DNA from: Eubacterium sp.
GTDB lineage: Bacteria > Bacillota > Clostridia > Lachnospirales > Lachnospiraceae
Direction of reading: 5' to 3'
DNA: 64,000 nt
Assembly: GCA_022794015.1 (NCBI GenBank)
Contig: JAAWDZ010000060.1
Location: 1 to 64,000, forward strand
How positions within the stretch are numbered: position 1 is the stretch's first letter; every line of letters begins with the position of its first letter. This document shows positions 50,296-59,532 of this stretch, in pieces. The notes beneath the pieces were generated by a model, which saw only the letters and a program-made list of their open reading frames with translations, had not been told where the DNA came from and ran no database searches. A program made the position numbers and the translations under genes.

Positions 50296-52329
50296 ATGAA
50301 AAAAGCAGACGTTGGCGTGGCACTGTATTTACTCGCAGCAGTAATCTTTTTCATTGTACCGATTCCCCCTTTATTACTGTCTGCTATGCAGGCAGTCAAT
50401 ATCGCTCTTGGACTGATTATTATGTTTAACGCACTGTTTGCGAGGGAAGTGCTGGATATGTCATTTTTCCCTACGCTGCTGCTGTTCACGACGATTTTTC
50501 GTATCTCTTTAAACGTTTCTTCTACGCGCGCTATATTAACTTCCGGTGATCCGGGTAATGTAGTAAGAGTATTCGGTTCTTTTGTGGGCGGCAATGATCT
50601 GATTATTGGTGCGATAGTATTTATTATTCTGGTTATTATTCAGTTTGTCGTTATTAATAAAGGTTCGGAACGTGTTGCAGAAGTAACTGCAAGGTTTACT
50701 TTAGATGCAATGCCCGGCAAACAGATGGCGATTGATGCAGATTTAAATACAGGAACTATTTCAGAAAAAGAGGCCAGGGAACGTCGTAATAAAATTCAGG
50801 CGGAATCAAGTTTCTTTGGTAATATGGACGGTGCTACAAAATACGTAAAAGGAGACGCTACGGCAGGATTGATTATTACGTTTGTCAATCTGATTGGTGG
50901 AACTGCAATGGGAATGCTGCGTCAGGAACTTGCATTTGGCGATGCAATTTCGCAGTTTGGCCTTCTGACTATCGGAGATGGGCTCTGCAGTCAGATTCCG
51001 TCTCTTTTGATTTCTCTTGCAACAGGTATTCTGGTTACAAAAGCATCGAACGAGGCAGATGTTGGCTCAATTCTTGTCAAACAGCTTTTTGGGATACCGA
51101 AGGTACTTTATATTGTGGGCGCTACTATGTGCTTTTTGGGGCTGGCCACCCCGTTCGAGTGGTATTTATTTGTAGGCCTGGGCACAGCGTTTCTGCTTGC
51201 CGGAAGGAGCATATCCAAGCATATCGGCATAGAACAGATTGAAGATGAAGCAGGTATGGAAGAGGTGGAAGCAGAAGAAATCCGCAAACCGGAGAATGTG
51301 GTATCGCTGTTGCAGGTAGATCCGATTGAACTGGAATTTGGCTACGGAATTATTCCGCTTGCAGATGTAAACCAGGGAGGCGATTTGCTTGACCGTGTCG
51401 TTATGATTCGAAGACAGATAGCATTAGAGCTGGGAACGGTAGTTCCAATCATTCGTCTGCGAGATAATATTCAGCTTAATCCAAATCAGTACATAATTAA
51501 AATCAAAGGAATACAGATTACGGAAGGGGAAATCCTTTTCGATCATTATATGGCAATGAATCCGGGCTATGTGGAAGAAGAAATTACCGGAATACCGACA
51601 TTTGAACCTTCTTTCCATCTGCCGGCTATCTGGATTACAGAAGGACAGAGAGAACGTGCGGAGAGCCTGGGATATACGGTTGTAGATCCGCCGTCTATTA
51701 TTGCAACCCATCTGACTGAAATGATACGTACGCATATTGACGAGCTTTTGACAAGGCAGGACGTACAGAATCTGGTGAACAATTTAAAAGAAACCAATCC
51801 GGTATTGGTAGAGGAGCTGGTACCAAAGCTGCTTGGTCTGGGAGAGATTCAGAAAGTGCTGCAAAATCTTTTAAAAGAGGGTATTTCTATTCGGGATTTG
51901 CTTTCTATATTTGAAACACTGGCAGATCATGCTGCAACAACGAGAGATACAGACGTGCTGACAGAATATGTAAGGCAGAGCTTAAAACGTGCAATTTCAG
52001 GCAAATATTTTGCTCCTGGCGAGGTGACCAGCGTGATTACGCTGGATCCCAAGACGGAACAGGATATTATGGCCTCTATTAAGCAGACGGAACAGGGAGC
52101 ATACCTGACGTTAGATCCGGAGCGCACAAAGGCCATTATAGCTTCTGTGGAAACGGAAGTGGCAAAGCTTGAAAATCTGGGCAAAAATGCCATTATAATA
52201 ACATCTCCGATCGTGAGAATGTATTTTAAGAAGCTTACGTCGGATTATTTCAGGGATTTGATTGTAATTTCGTATAATGAAGTCGAATCGAATATTGAAT
52301 TACAATCGGTTGGGATGGTGACAGGATAA
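50296..52329 (+). CDS. flhA: Flagellar export protein FlhA
   Basis: A 677-residue export component with about eight membrane segments in the first 320 residues, the FHIPEP-type signature (FVIL...KGSERVAEVTARFTLDAMPGK in the family region near residue 135), and the large cytoplasmic docking domain. AGGAGGAGG is a strong ribosome binding site. Its stop overlaps the flhF start (TAATG), so they are coupled. Confidence 0.96.
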   Translation: MKKADVGVALYLLAAVIFFIVPIPPLLLSAMQAVNIALGLIIMFNALFAREVLDMSFFPTLLLFTTIFRISLNVSSTRAILTSGDPGNVVRVFGSFVGGNDLIIGAIVFIILVIIQFVVINKGSERVAEVTARFTLDAMPGKQMAIDADLNTGTISEKEARERRNKIQAESSFFGNMDGATKYVKGDATAGLIITFVNLIGGTAMGMLRQELAFGDAISQFGLLTIGDGLCSQIPSLLISLATGILVTKASNEADVGSILVKQLFGIPKVLYIVGATMCFLGLATPFEWYLFVGLGTAFLLAGRSISKHIGIEQIEDEAGMEEVEAEEIRKPENVVSLLQVDPIELEFGYGIIPLADVNQGGDLLDRVVMIRRQIALELGTVVPIIRLRDNIQLNPNQYIIKIKGIQITEGEILFDHYMAMNPGYVEEEITGIPTFEPSFHLPAIWITEGQRERAESLGYTVVDPPSIIATHLTEMIRTHIDELLTRQDVQNLVNNLKETNPVLVEELVPKLLGLGEIQKVLQNLLKEGISIRDLLSIFETLADHAATTRDTDVLTEYVRQSLKRAISGKYFAPGEVTSVITLDPKTEQDIMASIKQTEQGAYLTLDPERTKAIIASVETEVAKLENLGKNAIIITSPIVRMYFKKLTSDYFRDLIVISYNEVESNIELQSVGMVTG

Positions 52330-53651
52330 TGACAATTAAGAAATTTCAGGGAAAAACGCAGGAAGAGGCCATTGCAAAAGCAAAAGCAGAACTGGGTGAA
52401 GATGCGGTAGTGATGAATGTAAAGGAAGTCAGGCCCAAGGGAATTTTCCAGTCGTTTAAGAGGCCTTCGTTTGAGGTTACGGCAGCAACGGAGGAAAAAG
52501 AAAAGCGTGTAGATTCCGGTGTGGCTTTAAAAAATTTACAGAAGATGCACGAAACCATAAACATGGCAGCTGATGAACCGATTCAGCTGCCTCCGCCGGT
52601 ATCACAGCCAGGGCATACTGTGGAAACCATGCAGCCTCCTCGGTCCCCGGAAGATCAGGAAAAGGCCGCAGAGCAGAGCGCAATTGAATTTTTAAAGCGC
52701 AATGCAGGTCTTCTGAAAAAGGAAGATTCCGATGAGCGGGAGCGGATAGAGGAAAAGTTGGAGAATTTACAGAGTATACTGGAAAAACAACTTGCATCCG
52801 GCGCCGGAAAAAGTGCGGAGGAAAAAGAGTTTGCGAAAACGGATTCCAAAAAGAAAGAAAATCTGGCATTTATCAAAGTTTTGTATGAAACCCTGATTAA
52901 TAACGGGGTAAATGAGAAATATGTCAATCAGATTATGGATGAGCTGGAAAAGGTGAACTGGAACGGCAACAGTGTGGATCAGATTCTTTCCAATGTTTAT
53001 CAGAAAATGATTCTCAAATTCGGGCGTCCCCGTGGCATTGATTTTTCCGGAAAGAGGCCAAAGGTTATTTTCTTTGTAGGCCCTACCGGAGTGGGTAAGA
53101 CGACTACGGTTGCGAAGGTGGCTTCAAAATTAAAAGTGGAGCAGGGAAGGAGAATTGCTTTTCTTACAGCGGATACCTATCGGATTGCTGCTGCAGAGCA
53201 GCTTCGTACGTATGCGAATATTCTGGACATTCCACTGACAATTATATATTCTGCGGGAGAATTAAATCAGAGTATTGAGCAGTTGGAAGATTATGATGCT
53301 ATTTTGGTGGATACGGCTGGATTTTCCCATAAAAGCTCAAATCAGAAAGAGGATGTCAAATCCCTGATTCAGAATTTGGACAGTCATTACAACAGTGAAG
53401 TTTATCTGGTATTAAGCGCAACTACAAAATACAGGGATTTAATCGAAATATCGGATGTTTACAAAGAAATATCGGATTATAAAATTATTTTTACCAAATT
53501 GGATGAAACGACAACCTATGGAAACATCCTGAATATTAAGCTGTATTCAGGAGCAGAAGTTTCATATATTACAAATGGACAAAATGTACCTGATGACCTT
53601 GAAATTTTCAATTCACAGAAGATGGTCAAGAGGTTGCTGGGAGGAAGTTAG
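52329..53651 (+). CDS. flhF: Flagellar SRP-like GTPase FlhF
   Basis: This 440-residue SIMIBI GTPase directs flagellar placement and number, usually together with FlhG. It has an N-terminal basic region (TIKKFQGKTQEEAIAKAK), a Pro/Gln/Glu-rich linker, an N domain and a G domain with GPTGVGKTTTVAKVA (about 256-270), TADTYRIAAAEQL and DTAGFSHKS. It overlaps flhA by one base and is 3 bases upstream of flhG. Confidence 0.95.
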   Translation: MTIKKFQGKTQEEAIAKAKAELGEDAVVMNVKEVRPKGIFQSFKRPSFEVTAATEEKEKRVDSGVALKNLQKMHETINMAADEPIQLPPPVSQPGHTVETMQPPRSPEDQEKAAEQSAIEFLKRNAGLLKKEDSDERERIEEKLENLQSILEKQLASGAGKSAEEKEFAKTDSKKKENLAFIKVLYETLINNGVNEKYVNQIMDELEKVNWNGNSVDQILSNVYQKMILKFGRPRGIDFSGKRPKVIFFVGPTGVGKTTTVAKVASKLKVEQGRRIAFLTADTYRIAAAEQLRTYANILDIPLTIIYSAGELNQSIEQLEDYDAILVDTAGFSHKSSNQKEDVKSLIQNLDSHYNSEVYLVLSATTKYRDLIEISDVYKEISDYKIIFTKLDETTTYGNILNIKLYSGAEVSYITNGQNVPDDLEIFNSQKMVKRLLGGS

Positions 53652-53654
53652 CCT

Positions 53655-54539
53655 ATGGATCAGGCAGAACGGCTTAGGAATGTAATTAAGCAAAAGAGCA
53701 AGGAAGCACCACCGGAAAATGCCAGGGTTGTTACCGTTACCAGTGGAAAAGGCGGCGTCGGAAAGTCAAATGTAGCAGTGAATATGGCGGTCTGGCTTCA
53801 GAAAATGGGCAAGAGGGTAATTATTTTTGATGCTGATCTTGGGCTGGCGAATGTTGAGGTTATGCTGGGAATCGTCCCGCAATATAATTTAAGTGATTTG
53901 ATATACAGAGGTAAAAGCATAAGGGAAATTATTACGCCGGGGCCAATGGATATCGGTTTGATATCCGGTGGTTTGGGGATCCCCGGTCTGAATAATCTTA
54001 CCAGGGATCAGATTGTTTATCTGGCGCACAGCCTTTCAGAGCTGAATGAACTGGCCGATGTTATCATTATTGATACAGGCGCAGGCATTTCGGACAGCGT
54101 CCTGGAGTTTGTTATGGCAAGTCCGGAGGTTTTAATTATCAGTACGCCGGAACCAAGCTCGCTTACGGATTCTTATTCTCTTGTGAAAGCGCTTTACCGA
54201 AATCCGATTTTTTTGAAGGACAGTGTAAAAATTAATATAGTTGCTAATAAGGTAAACAGTGTAGAAGAAGGAAATGCGGTGTTTTCAAAACTGGATTCTG
54301 TCGTTTCACAGTTTCTGAAGGGAAACATCTATTTTTTGGGGATGATACCGCAGGACAGGGAGATGGAAAATGCAGTCCGCGGTCAGAAGGTTATTTCCAT
54401 AGAAAAACCAAATGCCGCATCTTCCAAAGCGTTTAAGGTGCTGACAAATAATTATTTCAATCATAAGAATGAGACGGTATCCATACACGGGGGAATAACC
54501 CAGATGATCATTAATTTTTTGTCAAAATTAGGAAGTTAA
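53655..54539 (+). CDS. flhG: Flagellar number/placement ATPase FlhG (MinD-like)
   Basis: A 294-residue MinD/ParA ATPase that regulates FlhF. The deviant Walker A motif is TSGKGGVGKSNVAVNMA (about residues 29-45), with FDADLGLANVEVMLG and IIDTGAGIS further on. The N-terminal stretch MDQAERLRNVIKQK is the FlhF-stimulating peptide type. It begins 3 bases after flhF. Confidence 0.94.
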   Translation: MDQAERLRNVIKQKSKEAPPENARVVTVTSGKGGVGKSNVAVNMAVWLQKMGKRVIIFDADLGLANVEVMLGIVPQYNLSDLIYRGKSIREIITPGPMDIGLISGGLGIPGLNNLTRDQIVYLAHSLSELNELADVIIIDTGAGISDSVLEFVMASPEVLIISTPEPSSLTDSYSLVKALYRNPIFLKDSVKINIVANKVNSVEEGNAVFSKLDSVVSQFLKGNIYFLGMIPQDREMENAVRGQKVISIEKPNAASSKAFKVLTNNYFNHKNETVSIHGGITQMIINFLSKLGS

Positions 54540-54552
54540 GGAGGAGAAAGTA

Positions 54553-55290
54553 ATGGTTGCAAATGTACTTCATTTGGGCGACAAGACAGATATCCGCATG
54601 GTACAGCAGGCGGAGCGGGAAACGCAGACAGGGCTTTCGGCTCATATATACAAAAGCCAGGTACACGATATTACGCCGGACGGAGGAATAGAGGTTACCA
54701 TGCCGATCGAGCAGGGGAAGGTTGTTCTGCTTTCCTTAGGCCTTCGATATGAATTTGTTTTTTATACGAATGCCGGGCTGTATCACGCAACGGGACGTAT
54801 TAAAGAGCGTTACAAGAAAGATAATATCTATGTATTTTTGATAGAACTGCAGTCTCAGATGGAAAAATTCCAGCGAAGGGAATATTATCGCTATCCATGC
54901 TTAATTGACGTCAAGTTTTATCCGATTTCCGCACAGGACGCTAAAATGATGCCGTCGGATCGGATTTTACAGATGTTTAGGGAGAGCGGGGAAGCGAAAA
55001 ACGCCCAGAAGGATGCTATGCTTTTAGATTTAAGCGGCGGCGGCGCCAGGTTTATCGGAAAGGAAAAACTGGAAACAGACAGTTATATTCTTATGGTAAT
55101 CCGTCTGACCAGCAGCAGTATGGATAAACAGTATTTTATCAAATGTCATGTATTGGCGTCTGAGGAAGCTGAAAACCGCTGGGGCAAGATTGAAACGCGT
55201 GTGCAGTTTATTTTCCATGATAACCGGATGCAGGAAGAAATTATCCGCTATATATTTGAAGAAGAAAGAAAAGTACGCAAGAAGAGCTGA
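54553..55290 (+). CDS. PilZ-domain flagellar brake protein (YcgR/YpfA-like)
   Basis: A 245-residue c-di-GMP effector. The N-terminal YcgR-like domain covers about residues 1-105, and the PilZ domain begins with the c-di-GMP binding motif QRREYYRYP (about 113-121) followed by DLSGGGARFIG (about 160-170). It probably slows the motor when c-di-GMP rises. It occupies the place where Bacillus has cheB-cheA-cheW. AAGGAGGAG precedes the ATG; cheC follows after 34 bases. Confidence 0.92.
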   Translation: MVANVLHLGDKTDIRMVQQAERETQTGLSAHIYKSQVHDITPDGGIEVTMPIEQGKVVLLSLGLRYEFVFYTNAGLYHATGRIKERYKKDNIYVFLIELQSQMEKFQRREYYRYPCLIDVKFYPISAQDAKMMPSDRILQMFRESGEAKNAQKDAMLLDLSGGGARFIGKEKLETDSYILMVIRLTSSSMDKQYFIKCHVLASEEAENRWGKIETRVQFIFHDNRMQEEIIRYIFEEERKVRKKS

Positions 55291-55324
55291 TAGTTTTTGC
55301 ATAAGACAGGAGATGGAGGGAAGA

Positions 55325-55945
55325 ATGGGTAAATTTACATTGCAGGAAGTCAACACAATGTATGTTGACGTTTTAAAAGAAATTGGAAATATCGGGGCAG
55401 GAAACGCGACCACGGCAATTGCGTCTATGCTGGGAATAAGACTTGATATGAGCGTACCGAAAGTGGAATTGCTTGAAGTTTCTCAGCTGGGTTCTGCAAT
55501 CTGTCCGGAGGACGAAACAATTGTCGGTATTTTTCTGGAAGTCCAGTCAGACATAGAAGGCAGCATGATGTTTTTGCTGAAAATGGATTCCGCGCAGTTT
55601 TTGGTTAACAAACTGATGGGAAGGGATGGAGATTTCAAGAAGGAATTTGATGAAATGGATTTATCTGCCTTAAAAGAGATTGGCAATATCATCGCCGCAT
55701 CTTACCTGAATGCATTGTCAAGTCTGACAAATCTGGTTATTACACCGTCGATTCCTTATATTGCGGTAGATATGGCGGCGTCTATTTTAAGTGTGCCGGC
55801 AATTCAGTTTGGACAGTTTGGGGATCATGCTCTTTTGATTCAGACAGAGTTTGGGGATGATATTATGATTAACGGGTACTTTATTTTAATGCCCGAAGAG
55901 GATTCTTATGATAAAATATTAACAGCGCTTGGTTTATCATTATAA
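55325..55945 (+). CDS. cheC: CheY-P phosphatase CheC
   Basis: A 206-residue phosphatase that removes phosphate from CheY and works with CheD. Two copies of the active motif are present: KEIGNIGAGNATTAI (about residues 18-32) and KEIGNIIAASYLNAL (about 117-131), both keeping the Glu and Asn. The start is ATG 55325 with GGAGGGAAG upstream; the longer frame from 55148 is out of the pattern. A short gap leads to cheD. Confidence 0.93.
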   Translation: MGKFTLQEVNTMYVDVLKEIGNIGAGNATTAIASMLGIRLDMSVPKVELLEVSQLGSAICPEDETIVGIFLEVQSDIEGSMMFLLKMDSAQFLVNKLMGRDGDFKKEFDEMDLSALKEIGNIIAASYLNALSSLTNLVITPSIPYIAVDMAASILSVPAIQFGQFGDHALLIQTEFGDDIMINGYFILMPEEDSYDKILTALGLSL

Positions 55946-55955
55946 GGAGAGGAAA

Positions 55956-56441
55956 ATGAGCAAGGTTATAAAAGTAGGTATGGCGGATCTGAATATTTGT
56001 AAGTCGCCTGATATTATAACAACGCTGGGACTTGGTTCTTGCATAGGACTGACTTTATATGATCCGGTTACAAAAATCGGCGGTATGGTGCATTATATGC
56101 TGCCGGACAGCACACAGATGAGAAACAACAGTAATATTGCAAAATTTGCAGATACAGGGATTGATGAGCTCTTAAAACAGGTATTGCGCGCAGGGGCAAA
56201 CCGAACCCGTCTGGTTGCTAAGATAGCCGGCGGGGCTAAAATGTTTTCCGTCAGCGGCAGCTCAAATGTCAGCAATATTGGAGAGCGTAACGCACTTGCG
56301 GCGAAAGCAAAGTTAAGACAGTTAAGAATTCGGCTGATTGCTGAGGATACGGGCCTGAATTATGGACGTACGGTGGAATTGCATTGTGAAACAGGGGATT
56401 TTTATATTAAGGCAATCGGCAAGCCGCTGAAAAAAATATAA
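55956..56441 (+). CDS. cheD: Chemoreceptor glutamine deamidase CheD
   Basis: A 161-residue enzyme that deamidates receptor glutamines and stimulates CheC. The catalytic Cys is in LGLGSCIGLTLYDP, the His in KIGGMVHYMLPDS and a Thr/Ser follows later. The start is ATG 55956 with AAGGAGAGG just before it; the frame from 55929 would overlap cheC. The receptors it would act on are not in this window. Confidence 0.93.
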   Translation: MSKVIKVGMADLNICKSPDIITTLGLGSCIGLTLYDPVTKIGGMVHYMLPDSTQMRNNSNIAKFADTGIDELLKQVLRAGANRTRLVAKIAGGAKMFSVSGSSNVSNIGERNALAAKAKLRQLRIRLIAEDTGLNYGRTVELHCETGDFYIKAIGKPLKKI

Positions 56442-56467
56442 AACCTCTGGTACTGGAGGAAGCAGGG

Positions 56468-56752
56468 ATGAATACAAAATCAATACCGGCATGTCTGGCG
56501 CTGGTTGGCGGGTTTGTGACATGTATTATATCGTTTATGCAGCATGTGGATACCGTAGTTTTTGCAAAGAGGTTTATCATTGTATGTATAATCTTTTTTG
56601 TAATTGGTACAGTAGCGAGTGTAATTATTAATATGAATTTTAATGAAATGGCAGCAGAAGAGGAGGCAGATTCCAAGGAGGGAGATGCTTCTTTGGAAGA
56701 TGACCAGAATGAACCTGAGAGCGGTGACACCATCGAAGAAGAAGTACATTAA
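56468..56752 (+). CDS. Small two-helix membrane protein of the flagellar operon
   Basis: A 94-residue protein: membrane segment 1 (about 7-25), a short basic loop, membrane segment 2 (about 36-55) and a strongly acidic tail of about 35 residues. No family name is known to me. It lies between cheD and fliA, 26 and 27 bases from each, with GGAGGAAGCAGGG upstream. A role in motility is inferred only from position. Confidence 0.7.
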   Translation: MNTKSIPACLALVGGFVTCIISFMQHVDTVVFAKRFIIVCIIFFVIGTVASVIINMNFNEMAAEEEADSKEGDASLEDDQNEPESGDTIEEEVH

Positions 56753-56779
56753 TATGGCATTTGGTAATGGGGGCTTGGA

Positions 56780-57544
56780 ATGAAGACAACGGAACGGGAA
56801 AAGTTATGGGAAACTTATCAGAAAAATCCGTCGCCGGAAATACGCGAGCAGATTATTTTAGAATATGCGCCATTGGTAAAAATCGTAGCGGGCAGGCTGA
56901 GTATGTATCTGGGCTACAATGTGGAATATGATGATTTGGTGGGATATGGCATATTCGGGCTGATTGATGCGATCGATAAGTTTAATTCCCAAAAGGATGT
57001 AAAGTTTGAAACGTATGCAAGCCTCCGTATTCGTGGATCGATTCTGGATCAGATCCGGAAAATGGACTGGATTCCCAGGACAGTCAGGCAGAAACAAAAG
57101 AAACTGGATGAAGCTGTGAAACGGATTGAGATGAGGACTGGCAAAAATGCCAGTGACGGGGATATTGCACAGGAACTGGACATATCGGAGGAAGAGCTTC
57201 TGGTATGGCAGTCGCAGCTGAAAATTACCAATGTCGTTTCTCTGAATGAATTTGTGGAACAGGGAAGCGAACCTGTGATGGATGCTCACAATAATTCCCA
57301 TTTTATCCAGCCGGAGGAGAAAATCCAGGAAAACGAATTAAAAGAAGTTTTAACAGATACCCTGGAGACACTGACGGAAAAAGAACGAAGAGTGATTGAG
57401 CTTTATTATTATGAAGAGCTGACATTAAAGGAGATCAGTAAAATTCTTGGGGTTTCTGAATCCAGAATTTCTCAGCTCCATACAAAGGCACTGATGAAGA
57501 TGCGCAAGAAGATGGGGAATTATATGGATATTATAGTAGATTAG
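56780..57544 (+). CDS. fliA: Flagellar RNA polymerase sigma factor FliA/SigD (sigma-28)
   Basis: This 254-residue sigma factor transcribes late flagellar genes such as flagellin and chemoreceptors. Region 2 (LVGYGIFGLIDAIDKF) and the FliA mark RGSILDQIRKMDWIPR (about 84-99) are present, as is region 4 (LKEISKILGVSESRISQLHT). Start ATG 56780 with GGGGG upstream. Situated near the end of the operon, as in Bacillus sigD; no anti-sigma FlgM is in the window. Confidence 0.95.
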   Translation: MKTTEREKLWETYQKNPSPEIREQIILEYAPLVKIVAGRLSMYLGYNVEYDDLVGYGIFGLIDAIDKFNSQKDVKFETYASLRIRGSILDQIRKMDWIPRTVRQKQKKLDEAVKRIEMRTGKNASDGDIAQELDISEEELLVWQSQLKITNVVSLNEFVEQGSEPVMDAHNNSHFIQPEEKIQENELKEVLTDTLETLTEKERRVIELYYYEELTLKEISKILGVSESRISQLHTKALMKMRKKMGNYMDIIVD

Positions 57545-57581
57545 AAGACTTGCCAGAGGAGAGGAGAGGGGAGGTTTGCAT

Positions 57582-59180
57582 ATGGAAAACAGAAACGGTT
57601 ATTTCAGACCAATGATAGAAGGTGACAGGCTGTGTCTTGAGATTTTTCCGGCAGAGGAAGGCGGGAAGGCGCTTGATGTCAGAGAAGTTGTTTCTTATCT
57701 GACCAGTGAGGGATATCATGAATATGATACAAAGTCAATCAGTCAGGCGGTTACGTCATCCGTACCGGAGCAGGTTTATGTCGGTAAAGCCAAAACAAAA
57801 GCCATCAATGAGAAAGTGCTGATTGACTTGTCTTTGGATGCCATGCTGGTTCGCTGTACATTTTATCCGGCATCCATGGGCGGGCGTGCAATCACCAGAG
57901 AAGACATACAGGATGCCTTACAGCACCAAAAGATCGTATACGGCATAGATGAGAATATGGTGGGACGTCTGCTGCAGTACAGGGAGTACTGTACGGAGTA
58001 CCTGATTGGGAAAGGAACGCCACCGACGCTTGGCAGGGATGCCAAAATTGAGTATTATTTTTCCACCAGCAAGAGCTTAAAACCCAAACACAATGATGAC
58101 GGTTCCGTGAATTATCATGATTTGAATGTGATCAGTAAGGTAGAAGCGGATCAGATGATTGCAAAGCTGATACCTGCAGTACCTGGCAAGGCGGGAAGGG
58201 ATGTGCTGGGCGGTGAATTAAGGCCGAGGGATGTGAAAGAACTCAAATTTTCCTTTGCGAACAATATCCGGATATCGGAAGATGGAACCGAGCTGTATTC
58301 CGAAGTGACCGGGCATGCATCTTTGGTACAGGGAAAGGTATTTGTTTCCAGTGTTTACGAAGTTCCGGCAGATGTAGACAATTCCGTCGGTGATATCAAT
58401 TATCCGGGCAACGTATCCGTAAAAGGAAATGTGAAGAGCGGTTTTGTTATTTATGCGGATGGCGATATTCTGGTGGAAGGCGTTGTGGAAGGCGCAAAGC
58501 TTTATGCGGGCGGCCAGATTATCGTACAGCATGGAATTCATGGTATGGGCAAGGGAGTGCTTTCCGCCAAAGGAAATGTGATTGCCAAATTTATCGAAGG
58601 CGCAACAGTGAAATCCGGCGGCTATGTAGAAACAGAATCCATTATTCAGAGCAAGGTTTCCGCCAATACGGAGGTAAACGTCAGCGGCGGGAAAGGTTTT
58701 ATCCGGGGCGGAAGTGTAAGGGCAGGCAATAAGGTGTCTGCGCGGATCATCGGTTCTGAAATGGGAACGGCTACGAGCGTAGAGGTTGGCGTAGAACCCG
58801 AAAAGCTGGAGCACTATCAGAATTTGCAGGAGCAGGCAAAGGAAATTGCAAAAAAAATCGAGCAGATCCGTCCGGTTCTGATCAATTACAGTGAAAAGCT
58901 AAAGGCAGGCGTAAAGCTGCCTCCGGATAAAGCACATTTTATGAAGACACAGGTGATGGCGCTTAAGACACTGCAGGGGCAGCTTGCGCCGCTCAATGAA
59001 GAAATAAATTCCCTGCGTATGAATTTTGTAAGCGCAGTAAGGGCAAAAATAGAAGTACAAAGTGTAATCTATCCCGGAGTAAACATCAAGATTTCAGAAC
59101 TGTCCATGACAACGAAAACCGACAGGAAGTTTTGTCAGTTTTATAAAGCAGACGGAGAAATTAAAGTGGCAAATCTCTGA
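57582..59180 (+). CDS. FapA family protein (DUF342)
   Basis: A 532-residue protein with the DUF342/FapA beta-helix core (about residues 160-400; repeated Gly-rich strands such as GNVKSGFVIYADGDILVEG) and a coiled-coil segment at about 405-460. FapA proteins occur next to flagellar genes in many Firmicutes; a polymer-binding or cell-surface role is proposed but not settled. The ATG at 57582 is preferred to the TTG at 57576 because GAGG is 7 bases upstream of the ATG. Confidence 0.88.
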   Translation: MENRNGYFRPMIEGDRLCLEIFPAEEGGKALDVREVVSYLTSEGYHEYDTKSISQAVTSSVPEQVYVGKAKTKAINEKVLIDLSLDAMLVRCTFYPASMGGRAITREDIQDALQHQKIVYGIDENMVGRLLQYREYCTEYLIGKGTPPTLGRDAKIEYYFSTSKSLKPKHNDDGSVNYHDLNVISKVEADQMIAKLIPAVPGKAGRDVLGGELRPRDVKELKFSFANNIRISEDGTELYSEVTGHASLVQGKVFVSSVYEVPADVDNSVGDINYPGNVSVKGNVKSGFVIYADGDILVEGVVEGAKLYAGGQIIVQHGIHGMGKGVLSAKGNVIAKFIEGATVKSGGYVETESIIQSKVSANTEVNVSGGKGFIRGGSVRAGNKVSARIIGSEMGTATSVEVGVEPEKLEHYQNLQEQAKEIAKKIEQIRPVLINYSEKLKAGVKLPPDKAHFMKTQVMALKTLQGQLAPLNEEINSLRMNFVSAVRAKIEVQSVIYPGVNIKISELSMTTKTDRKFCQFYKADGEIKVANL

Positions 59181-59202
59181 GAAATGGTAAGGGGTGGTAA
59201 AA

Positions 59203-59520
59203 ATGGCAGTAGGACCGGTGACATTAAACGGGATGATTCCAAGGACGCAGGATATTGGAATGTTAAAGCAGCAGGAAGACAGCAAGCCCATGATAGATCA
59301 GCAGAATATTCAGGCGCAGATTAAGACGCAGGAACACAGGCAGTTAAAGCAGGTCCATCAGGCAGACGACGCCGAGCAGCATGAGAAGCGGTACGATGCA
59401 AAGGAAAAAGGCAGCAATGAGTATAAAGGCCAGCAGAATAAAAAGAAAAAGCAGGAAGAGCAAAAGGACAATCAGGCCAGTTATACATGGGAAGGCGGCC
59501 GTTTTGACATGAAAATATAG
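59203..59520 (+). CDS. Small charged protein of the flagellar operon
   Basis: A 105-residue hydrophilic protein with no membrane segment, rich in Gln, Lys, Asp and Glu, probably helical throughout, ending with a short aromatic part (YTWEGGRFDMKI). I do not recognise a family. The start is ATG 59203, with AAGGGGTGG before it; the GTG at 59194 is in that site. It sits 22 bases after fapA and 12 before the DUF6115 gene, so it is part of the operon. Confidence 0.65.
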   Translation: MAVGPVTLNGMIPRTQDIGMLKQQEDSKPMIDQQNIQAQIKTQEHRQLKQVHQADDAEQHEKRYDAKEKGSNEYKGQQNKKKKQEEQKDNQASYTWEGGRFDMKI

Positions 59521-59532
59521 AGGAGATTAGAC

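Noticed and set aside
55148..55324. Longer N-terminus for CheC
   Set aside because: It overlaps the PilZ gene in another frame; the ATG at 55325 has the ribosome binding site and begins the conserved domain.
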